From Fasciola hepatica (taxonomy: Eukaryota > Platyhelminthes > Trematoda > Plagiorchiida > Fasciolidae): a stretch of 64,000 nt of DNA. A program made the position numbers and the translations under genes. The notes below the pieces were generated by a model, which ran no database searches, was not told where the DNA came from, and saw nothing but the letters and a program-made list of their open reading frames with translations. Of the stretch, positions 1-12,461 are shown in pieces (position 1 is the first letter of the stretch; each line of letters starts with the position of its first letter). Where the stretch lies: the NCBI GenBank assembly GCA_948099385.1, contig CANUEZ040000028.1:4627501-4691500 (forward strand), read 5' to 3'.

Positions 1-2686
1 TAATATCTTTTTATTCATTCGTACTCAACTGGTAATGAAAAAAATAATGAAGTTGATTTTGGTTTTTAGCTGTCAGCTTCATGATGCAAGTATGGCATGA
101 AAATCAGTGAGATCTAAAAGCGATTTCAGCGCCGTTCCGGACTTACGAAGATAATAACAGCTCCGTAGAATGGTCGTGAGAGAACAGAAACACAGTTTCA
201 CTACGTTATCCAGAGTTTCCATGTTCAACGGGCGAAAAATGTTTGGCCCCGTCAGTTCGGGGAGCAAAAAAGCAGCTTGGTAATTTACGTCTTGTATTCA
301 GAATTTAGGTTTGGGTTACTTTTCTTTACAAACATATCAATTTGGACACCGAACTGAGCTGCAAATCTTGAACATCACGTGGCGATCTAGCGAGTACCGT
401 ACACTCGCCATACTCATGTTGTGGTTAGTCGATCGACAAACTACAGTATGTGCTGCCAGCAAGCACCAGTAATCAATATAAAGTTCACTTTCTGCCATCA
501 TTCACATGCCCATACGAAAAAACGATTCCCACTGTACGTATTTTCAAGCGTGATTTTCCAACCGCATTGTACCTGCTGAGCAAGCAAATTCGGCCCGAAG
601 CACAGTCATTTACTACTCCGGACTCAGGAAACGAATTCATTGGCAACCTGCCGAAACAGAATCCGAAAAGCCCGTTGATGGCAGCCCTTGCCACTATTTG
701 ATCACGGCTCAACAGTTTGTTGACCGGGGGATGCAATCAATGTAATCCTCGAGGTAGAAAACGCACATCTGCTCGGAGCTGTAGTCATGGCTGTAATCAA
801 CGTATGAAAGCATCTTTTCTATCAACATAAGTGTAAACTTTTTAAATAGCTACAAGATTTTGCCCTCATACGCACATTTCCATTCTGTATGCTCCGTTGT
901 CTTCTTTGGTTGATCATTACCTTGCATATGAGCGATTTTTTGTTCTGCAATACGCACCGGTGAAGGTGCGGTTAATGTCATATATTTCAACTCAGTCAAA
1001 CTCGCTCACTTAAGTAAGAGGTCCCTAACACAGCTCGAAAATATTTATCCAATAAAAAATAACCTAATGGCCTTGAAGCATGATTTATAATTTGCATCGG
1101 AAAATTGGTTTCCCAAAGACTCGTAATTTTTTACGGAATCTGGCTGAATGAAAAGTTGGTTTAGTTACGTTCGCAAAATAACCTATTCAAAGTGTTCCCT
1201 AGAAGACGAAACGAACTGATCTGCTCTCAGTCAGACAAAATGATTATGGTATCGCTTCTTCACAGTTACCGAGAAGAGTGTGATGAATCATTTGTAGATG
1301 TTCATAGAAACTTCTTCGCGATTTGGGTGACGCATCTTTCCATTCGATTTCCATTTCGATCACACGAGTTTGTACCCTTATATATCACCACGAAACACAA
1401 AGGTGAAATATAAATCCCGTTTTCGTATTTTTAAGCTTCACTTGATAGTCTACCGTTGCCACACTGTAATTTACTAAAACCCAATGCTCAAGAAATGTAA
1501 ATGAACATCGAGAACACGTAGGCGTTGTGTAGACGTGTATGAAACCAATTCTCATCTGAAAATCTCATCCACCTGATGTGGTATAATGTGTGAAGTCAAG
1601 ATAACCACAAGCGTTTTGCCTAACCCTAATCTAATCAGTAGGTTGATCAGGCTGTCATTTGCATTGCATTTACGCAATTATTCATTGTTGTAGTTATACT
1701 TCGGGACCCGCCGTCGAAATAGGAATTCTTAGATAGGCTCAATGAACGGAATGGATGGGAGTTCCTGCTAAACTCAGGTTTTAAAATACGTCATTTCTTA
1801 ATTACTACTCGTAATTAGAGTTTGTCCTTTGCCTTTTATGTTTAGCTACTCATGAGTAGTAAACTTTGAACCACCGTAATCTAGTTTCTCTCTTTCTAAG
1901 GTTTCATATTAGTTTATACTCGCATTTCACGGTGCTTAGTACTCGGACAGTTCACATTTATTCATAGATTTGCTTCCCCAAAGGTTTATTTTTATTGTAA
2001 GGAAACCTCTCTGAGTGTTTCATTTGTTAGCCGAGCTGAGGCTCCAACTCTCGACCTTAACTTTTTTCTGTCACTGCACTCCACTACTGACTACCACACA
2101 TCAGTCACATTCGCGGATCTAGAGCCGGAATCGTCCCATCGTGGTGGCCATAATATCCAGCATCTAACCATCCGTCTTATTAGTTTTAGAGCGGAAGTAT
2201 TTGAAGCTTTTCTGCAAGGGGATTATTGCTGTAACTATCACCTAATAAATAAGCAATTATTAATCATCGGGGCTTATCCGCATTAGGTTCAACTAATTGC
2301 CTCATGGCAACGATCCAGAAGACAGCGGATCACTCTAGCTGATATGACCGGCAGTGTAGATGTTGGAATCTTTACGTGTGAAGTGCTGAACCACTACACG
2401 ACTCCACCAGCACCAACCTAGTCTTTGTTAAAATAAGCATGAGGCAATGAGTCTTATTCTCTGCTCCTGAAAATTTTGAAAATATGCCATAACCTTCTTT
2501 TCCTTCAAACTTACGCTAATTGCTTAGGTTGCATTCGTGAAAAGAGCTTGGTTCCACACTAGCTATAACATCCTATCATATGAACTACTAGAAATGTCAC
2601 TTAATATTTTGAAATATGTGTTCATACTGTGACGTCAGTAACTTCTATCCCACGGGTATACGGTGAAAGTAATTTGACACATATTC

Positions 2687-2690
<4 letters not shown>
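1..2690. other. Unassigned non-coding DNA
   Basis: No recognisable protein, RNA gene or repeat was found on either strand. The open frames are short (83 codons or fewer), mostly lack a good start context and resemble no family I know. Base composition is ordinary AT-rich flatworm-like DNA. Confidence 0.6.
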
Positions 2691-2740
<50 letters not shown>

Positions 2741-2743
2741 TAT
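2691..2743. repeat. (TA)n microsatellite
   Basis: About 53 bp of alternating T and A with a single G interruption near 2722. It is a simple dinucleotide repeat, one of six AT tracts in this window. Confidence 0.97.
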
Positions 2744-5700
2744 CCTTAACACAACTACCACAAATCAAATAGTATTTTAGATAACTATAGATGAACCAAG
2801 TTGTGGTAAGAATACACTTGGCAGTATTATGTTTACCTACTTATTTTAAATCACTCCATCAGGGTCCTCAAAGTCAAAAGTTCGCACAGTTTATCTGGTA
2901 TGCTCATGAATAATGCTCTGGATAAGCGGACACTTAATGATCGTACAAGCAATGGCCTGGATTTCTTAATCTCTGCTTATTGCTCATCTCCAAATATTCA
3001 TAAATTTGCCGTGCATCAGTATTTAGAAATACTAGCGTCGTCGATAGCGTCCGTGTTCTGAGAGTCCAGTGAGTGGCCTACATGTATACAAACTGCATTA
3101 CAAATCGTAAGCTCAATGGCCTTACCGAAAAAATCTTTCGTGATAAAGGAAAAATCGGTTTTGAATAAGTAAACACTTGAATCCTGCCTATGCTACTGTA
3201 CACGACAGCAAGTTTTATGGTCTATGCTAGAGACCCCTACCTTGGAAGTTACTGTAGCATGGAAGTCCCGTGGTTGTGTATCAATATATCACACAACTGA
3301 CCTGCACGATGATTCGGTTCCTTGGTTTTTGGATTGTGAGTAAATAACCGTCAAAGCATGGATGTGTCTAGTTATGATACTCATTTCTATCACCACTAAA
3401 TTAAAAACATCTTATCACTGCTTATTCTTCATTCGACTGAAAACGTTTTTCACTACGTGCTGAATAAAAATGCCCACCTTTGTACACGTAAACCATGTGA
3501 TACGATACGAGAGGTTAGATATTCTGCTGGAAAGCAAGCAGAGTTTGAAGCAAAATTAAACCAAGTCGGACCAACGGATGGATGTATACAAAAAGGGCAT
3601 CCGGTCAACTTCAGTCCGAAGTACCATATTTTGAATCTAGCTCACTGTCGGATTCAGCTGATGGTACAAATTCAAGAAGATTATGCCGTTAGACAATATT
3701 CCTGAGAACACAAACATTGAGTGCATGCCTGGTAGGTAGTGACAGCTGCTATTTCAAGCGACGTCCTTATACCCACCAAAAACAGAGAAAATGTGACGAA
3801 TCATTGTGTTCGGTTGCTTGGATAGATAACCTGAACAAAAGGTTTTAGTTCTCACACGGATGTCACTCTAGATGGAAATAGCGATTTATCAATAACAAAA
3901 ATGCACGAATGATCGGCTGTTTACAGTGGTGATAAGAATACTGTCGATTCCTAAAACTGTTTTCTAACTGAGATTGTCAGTATTTCAAAAACATCCCTTT
4001 CACTGGCAAACCTACTGAGCTTGTGTTCTTTCTTAGTCGGGGAAAATACTAAATACTTGTTTGTGTTCAAATGACAGCAGAATCATCGACATAGAGTTTC
4101 AGCAAATTTAACAAATTCAATTTAATTTAGCCACTTAAAGGTGTCTGCGACGCTAAAATGGTCATCGTAAACGAGAATATCTACCATATTTTGGTCATGT
4201 TTAGTGCGGATTTCAGCTTTTATTATCTACGATACTGGTACATCGAGTCGTACGATATTTATATTGTCATACTGATCTAAAGAAACTGATTGGAAACTTA
4301 ATTAGCATAGCTTAACTAGTGCAGAAAAGTGTGCTTACTGGATATCGCCGACCAAGTTATCATTTTACTGAACATCACAGATTAACTGACAACAAACGGG
4401 TCTCCGATTGAAGGAATAGGGAATTTAGTGTATAATATAGTTTAACACTCCATGAAGCAAGCTGAACTACCAATCATGAATACAAAACTGCATCCAACCC
4501 ACTGTCAATTTATCATTGTATATGTTCTCGATTGATGAAGATGTTTCCCCTTATTAAAGATATGAATGGCCATTCAGAATGTGACAGAATAACAGAAAGT
4601 ATGTTTAAATGTTTAGCCAAGGCAAAAGTCAGGAACATCAATTCCGCATGTGTCGTGTATTGTCCGACTTGAGCTGCTGGGAAGTTACGGAGAGTGGAAA
4701 TAGGAATGAATGAGCGTGGACGTGTCAGGCCAGTAGACCAAATAGGCTAACTCGAGTACGGTCATACTGATCGAGATTTGAGGATGAAAAACCAGTTGAT
4801 TTAATGTTAAAAAAAGGTTCCGAATGGCTCAACAACCAATACCCGAAATACACTCATTATTTATGGTAAATCCAAGTGGGATTAAGGATATGAAACAGAA
4901 CTGGTGCTTCTCTTGTTTGTGCTAATATTTCAGTCATTTCGACTGGTATGCATTAGGCAGGCACTTACCACAACAGGTTGACGGAGGACGATAAAGAGCT
5001 TTCGACACAGCATCCTAAATTGTCAGAATATGCCAACACATCAACCAGGTTTACGTCAGCAAGAGAAGCACTCGGTTATTCAAATAAAAGACTTTCTCGC
5101 TTCTGTACTTCAGGCTGTTATCGTAGTGACTAAGTTCGCGCGATTTCAAGCCTTAAATGTTCACACAGGGATTACGGAATCTTATATAAAGTTCTTTAGA
5201 TGTTTTCAAATTTAAGCCTTGCTTTATGATATACTACAAACAACACAAAGAATTTATTTAGTTATGAAGGAAAAACTCGTCCAGCCAAAGCTTGAGTACG
5301 TTTAGAAAAACCACTATACGGAAGAAACTCGATCCCTTGAACCAAGTGCTCCTAGAGTCAAGACAACTAATTTCGCCAGTACGTGAAGTCACTGAGCCTA
5401 TTTGCAATGTGAAAATAAGTAGATATTTGCGCTTATTCGAAATATGTTGGCCATCAATTTTGGGTAGCATTAAAATGGTCCAGGTAATTGATCTCGTGTA
5501 TATCCGGTAAGTAGCGAGTGGTTTCAAGTGGAGAATATAAAGAGTAGAAACAAAGTGCCTCGTAAATAATCTAGGATTAATGACTTGCCATCAGTATCTA
5601 GACCATTAGCTGATGAAGGTAGTGTTCTGTGAGACAGATACAAGTTAGTGGGGTATCTTTGGTTATGAATTTGTACGAACCTGGAATTCTGAAGGTGATA

Positions 5701-6319
5701 AAATTTACGGTGATATGATAAGCTCAACGTCCAATCAATCCTAGTTTTCATCCAAAATTCACTATTTATTAGAGCAGCTATGATCGCTCGCTCGTCAGAA
5801 TTCAGGTAGCTTTGAGCCTTGTATCAATTTTGATAATGAAAAAACATAAAGTCCTTCGCTGAGATGTTCCGCTAAATTTGTCATTACAAGATGCGTATCA
5901 CGACAAAAATAGTTGAAATAAAAATGAGCCCCGAGTTAGATGTAGTTTTGATTAGAGAAATCAGACATCGGTTTGCGGAATGCACCCAAGATGTTTCCGC
6001 TGTGTCTTCACGATAACGGGTAATAGAGCTTTCCACAGCTTTGCAGCTCCAAATTCGGTACGGGTGATAAATGGTTACCGTGGTTCTGGCATCTTGAGTT
6101 TGTATGTAACTGATCAAAACATATGGAGACTACTTTAGGAATCAATCGAAAAAGAACTATTGTTGGCCTGCTAATTTTGATCAGTGACTAACGACAAACT
6201 AACTGCAATGAGAAAGTGATACGGACTGGAAGCTTGAGTCCCATAAGTGTACCGCTCAGGTAGTCAGACTACCTTTGGTAAAAGCAAAGCATATATTTTA
6301 GAGCAGCGGTCTATTGAGA

Positions 6320-6325
<6 letters not shown>
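2744..6325. other. Unassigned non-coding DNA
   Basis: Only short frames occur (up to 89 codons near 5258-5527 on the minus strand, overlapped by an equally long plus-strand frame). No family motif, tRNA-like box or repeat was recognised. Confidence 0.55.

Positions 6326-6375
<50 letters not shown>
6326..6375. repeat. (TA)n microsatellite
   Basis: About 50 bp of alternating TA with one G near its left edge. Confidence 0.97.
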
Positions 6376-6377
<2 letters not shown>

Positions 6378-6639
6378 CATAGGCTTGAGAACAAGCGTGG
6401 TGCCAGCTTAACAAGGCCGAGGAACAATTTTAAAGTGAGATGACGACTAGGACCAAAATTTATATCAGAACAAGTGGAATCCAAACTCTCAATGTTTTCA
6501 CCGGACAGTTTTTGTGATTTGAGCTTTATTTGCTTTCGTTTATGAGGAATTGGAGGTCAACCGACTGGCCATACGGCATACATGAAACATAATACAGTTC
6601 TGAGCTCCATCTCTGATCGTCTATAACCAATGACAATCA

Positions 6640-6765
6640 CCATCTCTTGGGCCCCAACCAGGAAGCCGGTAAGTACCAACCGATGTGAAAACCGAAACTA
6701 ACTTATCCATGTCCCTGAGCCGAATCATGGTCTGACCGCTGAGCTACTTCTCTAGACTTCTCAAG
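6640..6765 (-). mobile_element. Possible tRNA-derived SINE head (degenerate)
   Basis: Read on the minus strand, TAGCTCAGCGG (complement of 6736-6746) is a very good tRNA A box. About 50 nt further on there is only a poor B-box match (TTTCGGTTTTC-like, near 6690-6700). This fits a decayed tRNA-derived SINE rather than a working tRNA, because no acceptor-stem pairing is evident. The downstream body was not matched to another copy in the window. Confidence 0.35.
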
Positions 6766-7721
6766 CACATGCAAATGAGCACAAAAGGTTACCGATGAGC
6801 GAGTATATGCCAAAGGTGGCCAAACCATCGAGTGATTATCTCGGCCAAAGCGCAGCTATCAGCACGGAACACAGAATGACTTACCCCGTTGTTGCTCACT
6901 CGATGTTCCCACCAGACTCGAGCAGTGATTCATGTTGTGTCCGGATTGAACAGCCACGCATGACGCACGAAGAGCTGATCATCTCCCTCGCACATTAGTG
7001 TAAAACTGTTGACGTTATTCATGATGTTTGTTGACTGGTGGATATCGCCGTTTATCGATTTATCTTGATTGACGCGCCACGAATATACTCTAGCTCATGA
7101 ATGCTGCTTAGCTCACTGACATTTCTTTCATTACTTGCACTGGCTTACTTGTCTGCTTCTCGCTCGCTAGTTAAGGCCGGATTTTGTGTTTACACTCTTT
7201 CAAGTAAACGTAGTGCCAGCATTACGTGTTCTACTACTGATTACGGACAGAACTCTTCAGAGACATCACTGGTCGAATACAAACTGCCTCCGGGCATCCT
7301 CAACACGGAAAGACCCGGTCAAGCAAAGGCAAATACGAACGCTATGAACTGTGGTATTGTCCTTTTTTCTTGAGGGAGAGCTGGGTGCCGTGTAGTGTAC
7401 AGTTTATTTATGGGGGCACAGAACTTCGTGTCCCAAAGAAAGAATCCGGAGTGTGCGATTATAATGGGTTCACGTACTTGAGTTAATCGAACAGCAACTT
7501 CAGCTTGCACTTCCAGTGCATCACTTGAAGCGGAGCCACAACCGTCGTAGGTACAAATAGAAGGGGAGCACAGCGACCTGACAAGCAAAGATAAAATTCC
7601 CATTGCTTGCACATCCGTGGAGATCGTTTCATTAGGTAAGGTATTATCTTTTTTACAGAGCGTCATTTTTTAGGCAAAGGAAGAAGTATAACTGTGAAGA
7701 AATATATCCATAAACAAAAAC
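6766..7721. other. Region upstream of the CACTA-like transposase, unassigned
   Basis: The plus-strand frame used by the transposase downstream is fairly open here (7101-7373, then 7374-7480 and beyond, with scattered stops). It begins with a hydrophobic leucine/serine-rich stretch. It could be decayed 5' coding or intron sequence of the same transposon, but I recognise no domain. A 115-codon minus-strand frame at 7319-7666 overlaps it and also resembles nothing I know. Confidence 0.4.
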
Positions 7722-9378
7722 ATGGATATAGCGCAACAGCCACTATCGGATCTGTTCGATATTGTAAAATTAAGCACGAAACAGCGACTCGAAGTGCTTT
7801 CCTTTGTGAGCAAGTTTTTGCCGGGTCTCAGACATGATCCGTGGACTATTTTTCGCACACCACGTTCGTGTGAGAAAATCCGGTCGAACAGTGGAAAATA
7901 TATTCACGTGGGACCAACAGGCGGAATGAATTTGTACACGAGCAGAATGGACGTCGTTCTGAATTCTGTCAACTTGCAACTGAATATAGATGGGTTGTCG
8001 TAGTTTCGGGCATCTTCCACTCAGATGTTGCCCATTTCGGCAAGAATAGTGCGGCCCATGTGCCTGCAAATCATGACAGTTGGGTTTTATTTTTGTGTGA
8101 AAAAAACATATACAGCATATGGTTACTTGTACCACACAGTGAGGAAACTGGATGAACAATTACGAAATGGCCTAAGCTATCGTAATCCTTCCATACGACG
8201 TTGCGTGAAGGCCGTTATCTGTAACGCTCCTACCAGGGCCTTTGTCCGTCAAGTCAAAAGCCCTGCTGGTTATTTCTGCTGTGATAAATGCAACCAACGT
8301 GGTGTGCATATTAATGGGAGTATGACGTTTCCCGTCGTCGATGCTACCGCGCGAAAGGGGGGAAAAGTTGCGCTCTGGGAAGTATCGCCGCCACCACATA
8401 GGCACCAATCCGTTCTTGGTCCTACCAATAGATAGCGTTAACACATATATTCGATATGCCTAGGGGTTAGGCAGAAACTATTTACCACTCGGATGGAAGG
8501 AGGTCATTTATCACGTTACCGTTTGAGTAGGTTGGACGCAGAGGAAATTGGGGATCGAATTCTGGGAACCCATACCGCCCTGACTTGCGACGTTTGACAC
8601 AAATTCCGTCACGCGCGTGACGTCGAATGCTAGAAGGCAACGGAATTTCGCCAGTTCCTCCTTTATCTTGGTCCTGCGTGTTTACCTGATTTATTACCCC
8701 ATGATTTGTATGACAATGTTTTACGTTTACTTGATTCCGAATACATTTTTCTCATCTCGCTTTACCTGTCCGTTTATTAGATTTCGCACAAGGCTTGTTA
8801 CGTATTTCTGTGTAACAGACGGCAACACCGTATGGCCCCGAGTAAATTGTATACAATGTTCATCCACTGTCTGATATGGCGGATGATGGACAGCTTCCCA
8901 AGCTTTACTTACGAATCTCTTTTGGGCAAGCTGAAATGTTTGATAAAGAGGCCTGCTAGGCCAAAGGAGCAATTGTACAAAGGCATACACGGAGGTGATA
9001 CTCTTTACTATCATCGCAAAAGAATGCTGGTCCTAGACGACAATCTTCTGCCCATACCTCGTTTCTGCAAAACTTCCTGTTCGTGTGTCGTCAGCGGGAT
9101 GTTTTTTCTAGTGTACGTCCCAACAATATCACTGTGATAGACAGTAAGCCGGCGACCATTGTAACCATTTTAAACGATAAAGTTCACTTCAAGTATTTTA
9201 CTATTGTCGGAGACTTTCTCACTCGTGCATTGCGCTCGACGGGTTTTTCATCTTTTCGATGGACGTATTGCAGTCCGATATTCTTACCGCTCCCATACAC
9301 ATTGTCTCTTATGAAAGCTTACTCATGTCGGCCAACTCTTCCAATGTGCGCATCCTCATTTCACTTACCTTTATATAG
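7722..9378 (+). pseudogene. CACTA/EnSpm-like (Tnp2-type) transposase pseudogene
   Basis: A decayed DNA-transposon transposase. An ATG at 7722 in a good context opens a frame that can be followed almost to 9060, with a short frame excursion around 8750-8890, and then in two other frames to a TAG at 9376-9378. Conserved blocks in order are: a leader with FRTPRSC and GKYIHVG (about 7840-7910); NLQLNIDGLS (about 7970-8000); the family signature AVICNAPTRAF (8211-8243); a Cys block CCDKCNQRGVHI (about 8278-8313); CLGVRQKLF (8457 on); EFRQFLLYLGP (8643 on); IVYNVH (about 8848); SFTYESLLGKLK (about 8898-8933); and a C-terminal part with SSVRPNNI and DVLQSDILTAPIHIVS. Breaks include in-frame stops at 8001, 8433 and 8439, two more before 8643, and frameshifts near 8750, 8890 and 9080. 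The signature normally reads CDAPA; here the Asp codon has become Asn (8223-8225). CACTA transposons (SmTRC1) are known in schistosomes. I did not find the transposon's terminal CACTA repeats. Confidence 0.75.
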
Positions 9379-9403
9379 TGTTGTTTCTACTGCTGCCCTC
9401 TCT

Positions 9404-9406
<3 letters not shown>

Positions 9407-9439
<33 letters not shown>
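9407..9439. repeat. (TA)n microsatellite
   Basis: 33 bp of TA repeats, starting 28 bp after the transposase stop. Confidence 0.95.
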
Positions 9440-9444
<5 letters not shown>

Positions 9445-9981
9445 GTTAGTTGTCCTTAGAAAATATCAACAGAAGTAGTTTCTAGTTCATTCAATTGCTT
9501 AATTTTATTAAATGTATATTGTAGTCACGTTTGTAGAGGACAGCTCCTATGCTGTGGTTCACAGACATTGGATGGTAGATAGCCATCTTGTCCGGTGGCC
9601 TCAGACCAATGGCAAGGACGCGTACCGGTCATTGCTGCTTACAGATGTGTCACTACTACTGCGGTTCCGGTATACAAATTCGTAGAGACGTTTACCACAT
9701 GTAAATTTCTTTAAACATAACTCTCATAGACAATTCGGGAGATGCTTTCGCTTTTGAAAGACTGTTTATCTGACACTATGCCACATGTCACGTCGATCAC
9801 AATTGCGGCACGCGAATCTCAAACCAGTGGAATCCACTGGAGTCCCTTTAAAGACTTTGGGTAACCGTTTTTATTAAATTTCATAAGGAACTAATCAAAC
9901 CGTAAAGTTGCCGGTTCCATGACAAACGAGGCTTCTATGGATAGAACTGTCAAAAATTTGCGTGCCGGCATCCGTGAGTGA

Positions 9982-9984
<3 letters not shown>
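9440..9984. other. Unassigned non-coding DNA
   Basis: Nothing recognised between two AT microsatellites. It may include the 3' end of the CACTA-like element, but no terminal repeat was identified. Confidence 0.5.

Positions 9985-10071
<87 letters not shown>
9985..10071. repeat. (AT)n microsatellite, longest in window
   Basis: About 87 bp of uninterrupted AT dinucleotides, the longest simple repeat in the window. Confidence 0.98.
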
Positions 10072-10075
<4 letters not shown>

Positions 10076-10409
10076 CTAACACAGAACTACCATCCTTCGG
10101 ATTTCTAATATAAAAAACGGAATTAACTAATATAAACATTTCCTTATCTTAATTTTACAGATCCCGTGAACAGTATGAAGAGAAACCAAAAACTTCCTCT
10201 CGTAGGATGGAGTAATTTAAAATTGAACACCAACTATTTTGAGCATATATACGACATATTTTGTAATAATCTGATCTAAGTAGTGGTAATTTAGTGGTTA
10301 AGCTCGAAACGATGGAGAATACCATAATGGCATATTAAAACTTTGAAAGAAGTCGGAGTTATTGGCCAGAGAGAAGCAGCCATTTTCCGCGATTTTTTCG
10401 GTGCCTTGG
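10072..10409. other. Unassigned non-coding DNA
   Basis: Short AT-rich stretch between the microsatellite and the GCCCAA-rich segment; no gene, RNA or repeat seen. Confidence 0.5.
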
Positions 10410-10560
10410 GGCATGCCCAGTTGGGCAGTGGTGGCTCTGCCCAACACATTTCAAAGGAGGTACCCAACTTTGAGATGGCCCGGCCCAAAGTTATGATGGG
10501 CTAGCCCAACGTTCGCCCCACCAAAGCCCAATTGAGCGAGCGTTGGGTAGTGCTGCTACA
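10410..10560. repeat. GCCCAA/TTGGGC motif-rich, hairpin-forming segment
   Basis: This GC-rich island in AT-rich surroundings contains repeated GCCCAA and its complement TTGGGC in both orientations. One clean hairpin pairs GTTGGGCA with TGCCCAAC across a short loop (about 10420-10447). A second region has GCCCAACGTT followed by GCCCAATTG and GCGTTGGG. Short modules of this kind occur in dispersed invertebrate repeats. I cannot assign a named family. Confidence 0.55.
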
Positions 10561-11585
10561 CGTAAACGATTTCTTCTGATTGTCTCGAAGCTGACTACGA
10601 AAATTTTAAGCTTGGTTGTTTTATGGAAAAAGAAATGCACCGGAAGCATTCATCTGGTGTGTCAAAGCTGTGAAACGTAATGTCAGATAACACTCATTTG
10701 CTCTCGTTGTTTTATTTCTCCTCGACATTTTCGATAGAGAAATGAAGAAACAGCGGATAGTTTATACACAGCAAAAAGGTGGAGGTAATCACTGGACATA
10801 TTTCGAATGAAAATGATAGCTTTTTGAATTTCAGCTTTTGTCACCCATGGTATAACTGGTTACTAACAGAACACATGGTACAGCACACAATCCGGAGCCG
10901 GTTCACCCTAGTGAATTTGGATTCGTTTGCAACGAGTCAAACTAGAATGAATCAATATTGTGGTTTCCGGCAGTAACACTTCAAAGCCGGGCTATTCGGG
11001 CTGTCCATTGATAGTTGGTCTCACTTGACCATAACTTTATATAGCACCCCTAGGTTTCTAGCTTTTTTAAGGTACCAACTCGTTACTCGTACTGTGGTTC
11101 ATTCTTATAATGGTCGATCTCTTCATTGGTTTCCAAAGTAACAACATTGGTGTTGCCTTGCAGAAAACCTCAACAGGTTGGCTTTATGAGCGTAGTGACA
11201 ACAAGGAATTGTGACGTGATTACGTGACTATTCATCTGTTAGTGAAAAAGCTCAAATCACCAATGAAGTTCTTAGAAGCACTGTACAGCTATACCGATTG
11301 ATGAATTACTTGATAATCAAGGTAAACAACCTACTACTGGAATAAAATAAACAAAATCCAACTCTCTGTCCACATCGGACCTAAAAGTAGTCACCTTCAT
11401 TTCTATTCCCGTATTAGTAGAAAGAAAATACAATATGCATAAATCGCAGCCTGTGAGAAGATTAGAAGCATATATTGTTTGTCAGCGAAACCTGTTGACG
11501 AACAGATTGAATTCCGCTTTTCAGCTCCCCACCGTGCATCTTGAAAGAAATAACTCACTGAGTGGCTTCTTCCAGGATGGCTTCT
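10561..11585. other. Unassigned non-coding DNA
   Basis: No protein family or RNA gene recognised. The largest frame is 65 codons. Confidence 0.55.
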
Positions 11586-11870
11586 TATTTTTTATTTTTT
11601 AGTAGATGTTTACGTATGAATGCAACCGAAGGGGTATGCCCCATAGCTACAGAGCCCCACTGCACAACTGGGGATAACCGGTAACCAGACCCTGAGACTT
11701 AGGGCGCATTAGAGAACCACACATGGCTCCACTAGGTTAGGTGTGGTTATGAGCCGGATGAGAGTGCATTCCTGTCTAACACCAAAGTAACCGGTGATGG
11801 CAGGGATTCGAAAGTCTGACCTCCGAGGTGGAAATCAAAAGTTTTGAACCACTTGACCACCGTCGGTCGT
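11586..11870 (-). mobile_element. tRNA-derived SINE, family A (near full length)
   Basis: On the minus strand the head near 11870 contains an A-box-like TGGTCAAGTGG (complement of 11849-11859) and, about 40 nt on, the B-box-like CTTTCGAATCC (complement of 11804-11814). The body runs leftwards for about 200 bp and ends in an A-rich tail, seen as a T-rich run at 11587-11600 on the plus strand. Its 3' half, including GGGGATAACCGGTAACCAGA on the plus strand, recurs inverted at 12348-12461, which confirms it as a dispersed element. Retrotransposition would depend on a partner LINE. Confidence 0.75.
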
Positions 11871-12347
11871 TTGAGACTAGCGTTCGAAGTAGTCCTGTCT
11901 ATTATTGTCAGTCATTACCTCTTGGGATGCTTTGCGTAAAAACATTTGACGGCAAACTGAACGCCCTTTTCTGCACACAGCGTGACACGCAATGCATTTT
12001 TTCATCTGACCAGGAACTGTCGCCAGTCTAGGACGAAACAATTCGACTGGTTTGCTTGGCTGAATTTCCCACAAGCCATAAATGCTTCGCAAAGTGATCT
12101 GAATTAAAAAAAGCTAAAGGCATATATTCGGCAATATTTTGGTAATATCGTTCTGAGAGAAAACTCCCGTGGAAACCCGGGAAATTTTTTAATGTTCAAA
12201 GTCCAGGTCATAAATATGTGTTTAACTGACCAGTAAATTTAACACAGTTCCAACCTTTTCATTTAAGGTAACATATGCACATGCTTCTTGAAGCAAAACG
12301 ACAATGTTTGAGTCCAAACATAGTATGGAGAACTTATTTGGTTCTTC
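11871..12347. other. Unassigned DNA between two SINE copies
   Basis: No gene or repeat recognised. The stretch separates two oppositely oriented copies of the same SINE. Confidence 0.5.
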
Positions 12348-12461
12348 TCCACTCCAAGTCTCAGGGTCTGGTTCCCGGTTATCCCCAGTAGTAGAGTGGG
12401 CCTTCGTGGCTACGGGATAAATGCTCCTTCCACTGCACTCATGCGTAACTATGTAATAAAA
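12348..12461 (+). mobile_element. SINE family A, 3' fragment
   Basis: About 110 bp match, in opposite orientation, the 3' half of the SINE at 11586-11870. Shared features are the AAGTCTCAGGGTCTGGTT segment, the CGGTTATCCCCAGT segment and a tail running through GCACTCATGCGTAA into an A-rich end. The tRNA-like head is missing, so this is a 5'-truncated copy. Confidence 0.75.

Noticed and set aside
9891..10139. Tyr-Ile repeat protein
   Set aside because: Translation of the 87-bp (AT)n tract.
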